Below, in pieces: positions 1 through 7,505 of a stretch of 33,510 nucleotides of DNA. A program made the position numbers and the translations under genes. How positions within the stretch are numbered: position 1 is the first letter of the stretch; each line of letters opens with the position of its first letter. The notes under the pieces are model-generated. The model did not search any database and was not told where the DNA came from. It saw only the letters and a program-made list of their open reading frames with translations. This DNA is from Mycoplasmatota bacterium (GTDB lineage Bacteria > Bacillota_I > Bacilli_A > Acholeplasmatales > Acholeplasmataceae). The stretch covers positions 26,050 through 59,559 of the forward strand of contig JANKMU010000012.1 of NCBI GenBank assembly GCA_024650045.1, written 5' to 3'.

Positions 1-935
<935 letters not shown>

Positions 936-951
936 GTATTAGATAACAATT

Positions 952-984
952 AGCGAGATTTCATTTTGAAGTCTTGCTTTTTTT
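952..984 (+). terminator. Rho-independent terminator after eno
   Basis: A 10-bp stem is formed by 952-961 and 969-978, with two G-U pairs and a 7-nt loop. It is followed by a run of seven T residues (978-984). It lies 17 nt after the enolase stop codon. Confidence 0.88.
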
Positions 985-997
985 GTTTGGTTTGGTA

Positions 998-1026
998 TTG
1001 AATAACGGTAAAACCTCATGTATACT
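998..1026 (+). promoter_or_regulatory. Sigma-A-type promoter for the Mpv17-like gene
   Basis: The -35 box TTGAAT (998-1003) and the -10 box TATACT (1021-1026) are separated by exactly 17 nt. The pair sits just after the eno terminator and 40 nt before the next start codon. It is a sequence match only. Confidence 0.65.
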
Positions 1027-1065
1027 AAAATCAACTCGAGCAAACATCAAAAAAATAGGTGAATC

Positions 1066-1746
1066 ATGAAAAGTAAAGACTTTATATGGATATTCATTAT
1101 TGTTTTAATAACAGCATTTGTTATGGTCCCTGCGACAAAATCCATTTTTGAAAGTATGACTAACAATTATCCTTATCTCATGGGGTTTATTAAAACAGCA
1201 ATATTAGCAAGTATGGGCGAACTTTTAGTCAATAGAATCAAGAGTGGCAACTATTTCTCAAAAAAAGGTATGATAGCTAAATTTATTGTATGGGGATTTT
1301 TAGGTATGATTTTTGTGCTTATTTTTAAAGTGTTCGCATCTGGAGTGGAAGCAGCACAAGCAGCAAATCTTTTACCTATAATAAATAACGATATATTTTT
1401 ATCAAAACTTTTAACAGCATTTTTAATCAGTTTTTCTATGAACATATTTTTTGCCCCAACGTTCATGATTCTACATCGTATTACCGATAATTATATCGAA
1501 CTAGGTTTAGGTAAGCCTAAATACATATTAAAAATAAGATTGTCTGAGGTTATAGATAAAATAAATTGGCAAGTTTTTTTTGGATTTGTTATCCTAAAAA
1601 CAATACCGTTTTTTTGGATCCCAGCACATACAATAACATTCTTATTACCAGAAAACTATAGGGTTTTAATGGCTGCATACTTATCTATAATTCTAGGTAT
1701 CTTACTAACGTTTTCCAACACTATAAAAGCAAAAAATAATAATTAA
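1066..1746 (+). CDS. Mpv17/PMP22-like integral membrane protein
   Basis: This is a 226-residue hydrophobic protein with about five to six membrane segments, for example near residues 8-25, 68-92, 112-135, 168-186 and 196-218. The C-terminal part reads FFWIPAHTITFLLPENYRV followed by AAYLSIILG. This resembles the conserved C-terminal signature of the Mpv17/PMP22 family, in which an aromatic-rich helix with a proline precedes an R-V and a final helix. Those proteins are best known from peroxisomes and mitochondria, and bacterial relatives exist without a settled function; a channel-like role is only inferred. A Shine-Dalgarno-like AGGTGA lies close before the ATG. The gene has its own promoter and stands apart from both eno and the glucan cluster. 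No obvious terminator follows. The family call is moderately supported. Confidence 0.6.
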   Translation: MKSKDFIWIFIIVLITAFVMVPATKSIFESMTNNYPYLMGFIKTAILASMGELLVNRIKSGNYFSKKGMIAKFIVWGFLGMIFVLIFKVFASGVEAAQAANLLPIINNDIFLSKLLTAFLISFSMNIFFAPTFMILHRITDNYIELGLGKPKYILKIRLSEVIDKINWQVFFGFVILKTIPFFWIPAHTITFLLPENYRVLMAAYLSIILGILLTFSNTIKAKNNN

Positions 1747-1778
1747 AAGCAAAATATATATATTATTGTTCATTTTAG

Positions 1779-1807
1779 TTGAAAAAAGAAAGCGGTTGCA
1801 TTATAAT
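1779..1807 (+). promoter_or_regulatory. Main promoter of the glucan cluster
   Basis: The -35 box TTGAAA (1779-1784), a 17-nt spacer and a perfect -10 box TATAAT (1802-1807) form a near-consensus sigma-A promoter. The start of transcription would be near 1813-1815, directly on the first operator copy. Binding of a repressor there would block initiation. This is the only strong promoter seen ahead of the whole 2030-29962 gene train. Confidence 0.85.
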
Positions 1808-1812
1808 GTAAC

Positions 1813-1825
1813 TGAAACGTTTCGA
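1813..1825 (+). promoter_or_regulatory. LacI-family operator copy 1
   Basis: The site reads TGAAACGTTTCGA, with the palindromic core AAACGTTT and the central CG typical of LacI-family operators. It overlaps the predicted transcription start. It matches operator copy 2 over 12 of 13 positions. The likely ligand is the LacI-type regulator encoded at 22670 or a CcpA-like protein; this is inferred. Confidence 0.75.
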
Positions 1826-2029
1826 TAGAGATATCGAACGAGACTGCAGATGATAAACTAACTTAACCCAGTTTCAGTAAAACCAAAGAAAGTCCTTGCT
1901 ACAACGAAGATGTAAGCGATTTCAAATGGATAATACATGAGCCTGGATTATATTTTAAGACAAACTCGAAACGTTTCGATTGAACGTTTTTTGTAATGTT
2001 CTAAGAAAGAAAAAAATAGGAGGAAAGAA
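1814..2029 (+). promoter_or_regulatory. Long structured 5' leader of the cluster
   Basis: About 215 nt separate the predicted transcription start from the first ATG, and no convincing small gene was recognised in between. Several pairings are possible. 1818-1826 with 1833-1840 is a short hairpin. 1811-1818 (ACTGAAAC) is fully complementary to 1871-1878 (GTTTCAGT), and this competes with that hairpin. A stem lies around TACA/TGTA near 1899-1917. A 7-bp stem pairs 1969-1975 with 1983-1989 and is followed by T residues (1987-1992 is a T run). The last looks like a weak attenuator. No known riboswitch class was recognised. A good Shine-Dalgarno AGGAGG (2018-2023) closes the leader. Confidence 0.5.
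1966..1979 (+). promoter_or_regulatory. LacI-family operator copy 2
   Basis: TCGAAACGTTTCGA is a perfect 14-bp palindrome, 154 bp (centre to centre) downstream of copy 1 and about 50 nt before the first start codon. It could act as an auxiliary operator for looping or as a roadblock to RNA polymerase. In RNA the same bases form the left side of the hairpin at 1969-1989. Confidence 0.75.
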
Positions 2030-5000
2030 ATGAAGAACGCGGTAAAATTTATAACTTTATTTTTAGTCATGGGCTTATTATTTACAATTGCTGCATGTAA
2101 ACAAGATGATCCAATACCAACTGAAGAGCCTACGCCTACAGTTGATCCGACACCAGTAATTGAAGATTTTAATGCTTTAGGTGGTTGGGCTGATGATGGT
2201 GATAGTGTTTATACAATCACAACCAACACTACAGCAGAACTTGAGTTCTCATATGCTAAAGGAACATTTCCTAATGCATCAATGAGCAGTGCAACTATAG
2301 CTGGGGATTTATCAGTTTACAACAAACTGGTAATTACAGTAGAAGGTGCAGGGACAATGTTATTAAGACTTGAAACTAGTGATACAACTCCGACTAGAGA
2401 AGTTGGTTTAAATGTTACTGGTATTCAAGGAACTTATGAATGGAACTTAATGAATGCAGCTAGCTTTTTAGAAAAAGTCAACAAGATAACCATTATTGCT
2501 GCTCCTGGTAAAGAAGAATCAATTGGGGTAATCAGTGTTACTGAGTTGATGTTTAAAGACACAGTTGCTGATGGATATATCATCAATGATGGATTCAACA
2601 ACATTCCTACAAATGTCAATGAATACAATGGAACTGATGAAATATTCAATTTCAATGATAAATGGGAAAATTTTGCTGAAGAGACATATACAATTGTAAA
2701 AGATGGTGATGTATTTAATGTTGATTTTGCAAAAGATGCAGGCTATGAATGGTCAGCTATGCAGTCTAAGGTACAAGGAACATTTACTGATTTTAACTAT
2801 GTTGTTGTAAAAGTTTCAGGTACAGCAGGGCAACCAATCATTGTAAAAGCAGCTGATGGAGTTGAAACAAGAATCATATTGAGTGGAGAAATTCAAGAAG
2901 TCGTCGTTGATATATCCGAAATGCCTGTAGCTCAAAAAAATGCTATACAAGCTATTTTAGTTTTTGGTAATGCAGGTAGAACAGGATCAGGCTCATTTAC
3001 GATTCATGAAGCATTTATGATTGATGATTATGATTATGAAGCACCTGTATTTGTAACGAATACATACAATGGCATTGATTCAGAATTTGCTGTTGGTCAT
3101 TGGTTTGATGGTGGCGATGTAGTGTATACCATTACCGAAACTGACACTGAGTATCATGTCGTATATTCAAAACTAGATGGCGGACTTGAATATGCAAATA
3201 TGCAAGCACTTATCGAAGGAAACTTTAGTAACTTTGCTAAGATAGAGTTTGAAATAACAGGCCAAAATGCTAAATCAGTTTTACTTAAAGTTGAGGGAAC
3301 TGAAGGAGTTAAAGAAGTACCTGTTACATTCGATGGAACAAGACAAATTATTGTTTTCGACTTAATGACAATGACATCTACACAACTAGATGCGCTTAAC
3401 AAACTTGTAATTTTTGCTGCACCTGGTGGTATCGGTGCTGGTGAGTTTACACTTCATAGTGTTAAGTTTATGACATCTGATTATGATGTAAATGCAATGT
3501 GGGAAGAAAATGATGCGGACACTTACGATTTTACATTTGGTGAAACCACTGTAGTCACATATACAAAGATTGCTGGACAAGAGTGGGCATTCATGAAAGC
3601 AATGTTTGATGAAACAGAAGTTGCTGGTCTCAACACATTGACCATGGTTATTAAAGGTGAAACTGGTAAACAAATTCTTGTTAAACCAAATGACAGTGGT
3701 GCTCTTGAACAATCGGTAACATTTGATAATACAGATCCAGTAACGCTAACATTTACAGCTGAAGCATTTGCATCTATTATTTTATTCGCTGAACCTAATG
3801 TTGCACCTGCTACAGGAACATTTGAGATTGTTTCTGCTGTATTAAGTTTTGTTGAAGAAGAAGTTGATGTAACTCAAGTATTCGATTTCAACAATGAATG
3901 GTTAGCAAACGTTGATACAATATACGATATTGATTTCCAAGTAGATAAAACAGTAGTTAGCTATGATAAACTAGCTGGAAACGAATGGGAGTGGATGCGT
4001 GTTGTATTCGATGCACAGTCTATTCCTGGTTTAAATACTATGACTTTGGTTTTAACTGGAGAAGTTGGCAAACAAGTATTAATTAAGCCAAACGATAGTG
4101 GTGCTCTTGAACAATTTGTAACTTTTGAAGATGCAAATCCAGTTGAAATAACAGTTCATGCAGATGCATTTACAAGTGTATATATATTCGGATCACCTGG
4201 TGTTGCACCTGCTACAGGAACATTTGAAATTCATGAAGCTAAACTATATTATAGTGTCAATGTGACAGAAGATTGGGAAGAAGCAGATTTAGATACATAT
4301 GATGTAGTTGTTGGTGAAACAGTTGTAATTAATTACACAAAAATAGCCGGACAAGAGTGGGTATTTGTTAGAAACACATTTAGTCCTGCAAGTACTGAAG
4401 GATTAAATACATATACAATCGTTATGATGGGTGAAGCTGGTAAACAAGTTCTAGTTAAAGTAAATAACAGTATAGAACAATGGGTTACATTTGAAGCCGA
4501 TACTCCTGCTGTTGTTCAAATTATGGCTGACAACATTACTGAAGTCATCATCTTTGCTGAAGGTGGAACAGCACCTGCAACAGGTACATTTGAAATCTTA
4601 TCAGCATTAATCACTTATATGACACCACCACCAGTTGACATTGAAGTTGAATATGACTTTACAATTGATGGATGGGAAGATAATGATGGTGGTATTTACA
4701 CATTCACGGATACAGCTGGTGTTAATGTTGTGACTTATGATAAAGTTGCTGGACAAGAATGGGCATTTATTAAAAATATGTTTGCTGACGATTTATCTAA
4801 CCATAACGTTATTGAAATGATTGTTAAAGGTGATGTTGGTGTACAATTAATTATTAAACCAAATGATAATGGTGCATATGAACAAACTGTTGATCTTGAT
4901 GGAACAGAACAAACCGTTGTATTTAAGGATATTATGAATCCAACATGGATACTTATATTTGTTGATCCAATTAATGGATCACTTACAGGCTCTTTTGAAA

Positions 5001-5818
5001 TTATAAGTGCAAAAGTTATATATATTGAGCCAGGCTTAGAAGTTGAAACAGATTGGGTTGATAACGACGGTGGTATTTATACAATTACCGATAATAACGG
5101 TGTTACAGAAGTTGACTATACAAAAACAGCTGGACAAGAATGGGCATACATCAAAAATGAATTTGTTGGCGATTTCTCTATGTATAACACAATAACAATG
5201 GTTGTTATGGGTGAGGTCGGCAAACAATTAATTATTAAACCAAACGATAATGGACTTTACGAACAAACTATCAATTTTGATGGTACAGAACAAACTGTTG
5301 TATTTAACGATATAATGAATCCAACATGGATACTTATATTTGTTGATCCAATCAATGGATCACTTACAGGTTCTTTTGAAATTATATCAACGAAGCTAAG
5401 TTATATTGAACCAGCTCCAGTAGACACTGAAATTGATGTAAACTTTACAGTAGGAGATTGGGTTGATAATGATGGTGGAACATATACATTTACAGATACA
5501 GCAGGTGTCAATGTTATTGATTATAACAAGTCAAGTGAGCAATCATATGCGTTCATCAAATATACTTTTGAAGAAAACTTAGCAAATCATAACACAGTAA
5601 CATTTGTTGTAAAAGGTGAAGTTGGTAAACAATTACTTATTAAACCAAACGATAGTGGCCTATTAGAAGAACTAGTTACATTTGATGGAACCGAACAAAC
5701 AATAGTCATTAATCTTGATACAACAATATTAAATGTACTAATATTTGCAGAACCTGGTCAAGTAAGCGTTACGGGTACTTTTGAACTTATTTCTGCTATA
5801 GTAAGTTACGAAGAATAA
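2030..5818 (+). CDS. Nine-repeat surface lipoprotein, putative glucan-binding
   Basis: This 1262-residue exported protein has a lipoprotein signal peptide, with a hydrophobic stretch ending at the lipobox IAAC (Cys23). A Pro/Thr/Glu-rich spacer (about 25-45) follows. The rest is nine tandem domains of about 120-130 residues, roughly at 46-176, 205-331, 352-482, 489-608, 617-742, 745-863, 876-999, 1005-1126 and 1137-1261. Each unit carries a W.(D/E)ND-like start, a YT/YDI strand, a Y.K.AGQEW-like motif, a GE.GKQ(L/V)(L/I)(I/V)KPND motif and a T(G)(T/S)FEI end. The regular beta pattern suggests beta-sandwich, carbohydrate-binding-like modules. No catalytic motif is recognised. As the first gene behind the twin operators, it is probably highly expressed. 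The role of capturing polysaccharide at the membrane surface is inferred from architecture and neighbours; I do not recognise a named family. Confidence 0.75.
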   Translation: MKNAVKFITLFLVMGLLFTIAACKQDDPIPTEEPTPTVDPTPVIEDFNALGGWADDGDSVYTITTNTTAELEFSYAKGTFPNASMSSATIAGDLSVYNKLVITVEGAGTMLLRLETSDTTPTREVGLNVTGIQGTYEWNLMNAASFLEKVNKITIIAAPGKEESIGVISVTELMFKDTVADGYIINDGFNNIPTNVNEYNGTDEIFNFNDKWENFAEETYTIVKDGDVFNVDFAKDAGYEWSAMQSKVQGTFTDFNYVVVKVSGTAGQPIIVKAADGVETRIILSGEIQEVVVDISEMPVAQKNAIQAILVFGNAGRTGSGSFTIHEAFMIDDYDYEAPVFVTNTYNGIDSEFAVGHWFDGGDVVYTITETDTEYHVVYSKLDGGLEYANMQALIEGNFSNFAKIEFEITGQNAKSVLLKVEGTEGVKEVPVTFDGTRQIIVFDLMTMTSTQLDALNKLVIFAAPGGIGAGEFTLHSVKFMTSDYDVNAMWEENDADTYDFTFGETTVVTYTKIAGQEWAFMKAMFDETEVAGLNTLTMVIKGETGKQILVKPNDSGALEQSVTFDNTDPVTLTFTAEAFASIILFAEPNVAPATGTFEIVSAVLSFVEEEVDVTQVFDFNNEWLANVDTIYDIDFQVDKTVVSYDKLAGNEWEWMRVVFDAQSIPGLNTMTLVLTGEVGKQVLIKPNDSGALEQFVTFEDANPVEITVHADAFTSVYIFGSPGVAPATGTFEIHEAKLYYSVNVTEDWEEADLDTYDVVVGETVVINYTKIAGQEWVFVRNTFSPASTEGLNTYTIVMMGEAGKQVLVKVNNSIEQWVTFEADTPAVVQIMADNITEVIIFAEGGTAPATGTFEILSALITYMTPPPVDIEVEYDFTIDGWEDNDGGIYTFTDTAGVNVVTYDKVAGQEWAFIKNMFADDLSNHNVIEMIVKGDVGVQLIIKPNDNGAYEQTVDLDGTEQTVVFKDIMNPTWILIFVDPINGSLTGSFEIISAKVIYIEPGLEVETDWVDNDGGIYTITDNNGVTEVDYTKTAGQEWAYIKNEFVGDFSMYNTITMVVMGEVGKQLIIKPNDNGLYEQTINFDGTEQTVVFNDIMNPTWILIFVDPINGSLTGSFEIISTKLSYIEPAPVDTEIDVNFTVGDWVDNDGGTYTFTDTAGVNVIDYNKSSEQSYAFIKYTFEENLANHNTVTFVVKGEVGKQLLIKPNDSGLLEELVTFDGTEQTIVINLDTTILNVLIFAEPGQVSVTGTFELISAIVSYEE
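2165..5815 (+). repeat. Nine tandem protein-coding repeats (about 360-400 bp each)
   Basis: These are in-frame tandem units inside the lipoprotein gene. Units 1-3 are the most divergent, and units 4-9 share GKQ...KPND and TGTFEI/TGSFEI motifs. Units 7 (about 4655-5026) and 8 (about 5042-5407) are nearly identical over long stretches at DNA level, for example 4922-5003 against 5300-5381. That indicates a recent duplication or gene conversion. Confidence 0.85.
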
Positions 5819-5847
5819 AATATTTAATTAACAAAAAATAATCCGAT

Positions 5848-5902
5848 AAAATTGCGAGCATGTTTAACATAAAAGTAGTAATGAAGACTGCTCGCAATTT
5901 TT
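5848..5902 (+). terminator. Terminator-like hairpin between lipoprotein and binding-protein genes
   Basis: A perfect 13-bp stem (5848-5860 with 5889-5901) encloses a 28-nt loop and ends in five T residues (5898-5902). The large loop weakens it as a terminator. It could give partial termination after the lipoprotein gene and lower expression of the transport genes, because no strong promoter was recognised between it and 5967. Confidence 0.65.
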
Positions 5903-5966
5903 AGATTATAAATAATTAATAAAAGCGAATACATGTTTCTCTTAAAAATAAACAAAGGAGGTAAAT

Positions 5967-7436
5967 ATGAAAAAGATTTTGATGATATTTGCATTTGTCC
6001 TTTTAACTGTTGGTTTAGTTGCTTGTGGTGGGACAGAAGATCCAACCACTCCAATTGATACAGAAGATCCAACATTATTACCTGGACAAATAGAAATCAC
6101 GTATGCATCATGGGATTTAGGTTCACCCGAGTCTGAAGAACCTAATATGCAGCGATTGATGATTGAAGCATTTGAAGAAGAATATCCCGATATAAAAGTT
6201 AGAATTATTGAAAGACCTAAAGTTCCTGGAACTAATGATGACTTAGGATGGAATGAGTTTTTAGCAGCACGTGCTTCAACTCAAACATTACCTGATGTTT
6301 TTCAAGCAGATAATATCCCATTTTATGTTATTAATGATTGGGCATATAATTTAACAGCTATTGCAACTGCTGATGCTGAGTATTTAAATGTTAGTGAAGA
6401 TATCAGAGGTGTTTCTACATATAATGGTAAAGTCATGGCTATACCTAATGCTGTTCATTATGCTGGATATGTAGTTAATGAAACATTATATGATCGTCAA
6501 GGGCAAAATTATCCTGAAATCGATACAAATATGACTGATTTTCTTGCTTACACCAAAGCAGCAGCAAATCATGCTAGTAATAACAACACAGGTGTTGTAG
6601 GTCTAGAAGGTATCGAACATATTATTCATTGGTATCCAGCACAACTTAATGAAAACTATCGCTGGTTTACTTTGTCTGATGACGGATTTAACCTTGATTC
6701 AACAGAGTTTACAACAACGATGGAGTTATATAGAACTCTAAGAACTGATTCAACTTATGTTCTTGAAGCTTTATATGATGCAGCAGGTGCTGAAGATTCA
6801 CAAATAGAAATTGGAAACATCTTCCCAGAGGGAGATCCTTTTAATAATGGAAATATTCTTGCAAAATGGTTTTATTCTTGGGATTTCGGATGGATTCAAG
6901 CAAACATTAATTCAGGTCAGTACACGTGGGATCTTGAGTTTATAGGAACACCTGTCGTTGGTGGAAACAAACGTGTTCCGATTGTTGCTGATTTCTACAC
7001 GGTTGCATCAAATTCAGCTCACCCAGAAGAAGCATATTTGTTAGCAAAATGGATGGGTTATGGAAAAGATGGATATTTAAAACGTGTTGAATTATCAAAA
7101 ACTGTACAAGGTATTTCTCAAGTTAACTTTGCACCAATACAAAATGATGTTGAATTACTTGATGCATATTTTGAGTTGTATCCTAATTTCCAAGGTTTAA
7201 GAACTATTATTGAAACAGGCACATTCATTGTTGAACCACCTAAATATTTGCCTGGATATATCGCAGCAAGATACACTGGAACATATGATGCAGAAAATAA
7301 GATGTCAGACATCATGACTAGTTTGATGGCTGGAGAAGTTGTTTTAGCAGATATAAGAGCGCAATTGAACATACGAGCAAATGCATTGTATAATGAAGCT
7401 AAGAACAATTTTGAAAGTGCACTACAAAATAAATAA
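5967..7436 (+). CDS. ABC transporter sugar-binding lipoprotein (family 1)
   Basis: This 489-residue extracellular solute-binding protein belongs to the CUT1 (carbohydrate uptake) type. The signal peptide ends at the lipobox LVAC (Cys20), followed by a Thr/Pro-rich linker and ITYASWDLG, the usual first strand of family-1 binding proteins. Other typical segments are the FEEEYPDIKV helix-strand, LPDVFQADN in the first hinge region, and the late PEEAYLLAKWMGY helix. The protein would hand oligosaccharides to one of the two permease pairs encoded downstream. A strong Shine-Dalgarno (AAAGGAGG) precedes the ATG. It is separated from the lipoprotein gene by a terminator-like hairpin and from the next gene by a stable stem-loop. 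The substrate is predicted from context to be beta-1,2-gluco-oligosaccharide; the sequence alone does not prove this. Confidence 0.9.
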   Translation: MKKILMIFAFVLLTVGLVACGGTEDPTTPIDTEDPTLLPGQIEITYASWDLGSPESEEPNMQRLMIEAFEEEYPDIKVRIIERPKVPGTNDDLGWNEFLAARASTQTLPDVFQADNIPFYVINDWAYNLTAIATADAEYLNVSEDIRGVSTYNGKVMAIPNAVHYAGYVVNETLYDRQGQNYPEIDTNMTDFLAYTKAAANHASNNNTGVVGLEGIEHIIHWYPAQLNENYRWFTLSDDGFNLDSTEFTTTMELYRTLRTDSTYVLEALYDAAGAEDSQIEIGNIFPEGDPFNNGNILAKWFYSWDFGWIQANINSGQYTWDLEFIGTPVVGGNKRVPIVADFYTVASNSAHPEEAYLLAKWMGYGKDGYLKRVELSKTVQGISQVNFAPIQNDVELLDAYFELYPNFQGLRTIIETGTFIVEPPKYLPGYIAARYTGTYDAENKMSDIMTSLMAGEVVLADIRAQLNIRANALYNEAKNNFESALQNK

Positions 7437-7450
7437 TAAACCAAGACTCG

Positions 7451-7485
7451 TGTGAGAAGGAGTCCTTAAAGGATTCCTTTTCACA
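7451..7485 (+). promoter_or_regulatory. Stable intercistronic stem-loop without T tract
   Basis: Fifteen consecutive pairs (7451-7465 with 7471-7485, two of them G-U) surround a 5-nt loop. A-rich rather than T-rich sequence follows, so it is not a normal terminator. Its position just after a binding-protein gene resembles the stem-loops that protect the upstream mRNA from 3' exonucleases and so raise binding protein over permease. The function is inferred. Confidence 0.7.
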
Positions 7486-7505
7486 AAATTATAATGGAGA
7501 AACAT

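Noticed and set aside
1814-2029. A known riboswitch or T-box in the leader
   Set aside because: No conserved core of purine, SAM, lysine, THF, cobalamin, guanidine, c-di-GMP or T-box elements could be recognised.
3386-3712. Minus-strand open frames inside the repeat lipoprotein and other genes
   Set aside because: They lie opposite strong coding frames, have no ribosome-binding site or family motif, and are shadow frames.
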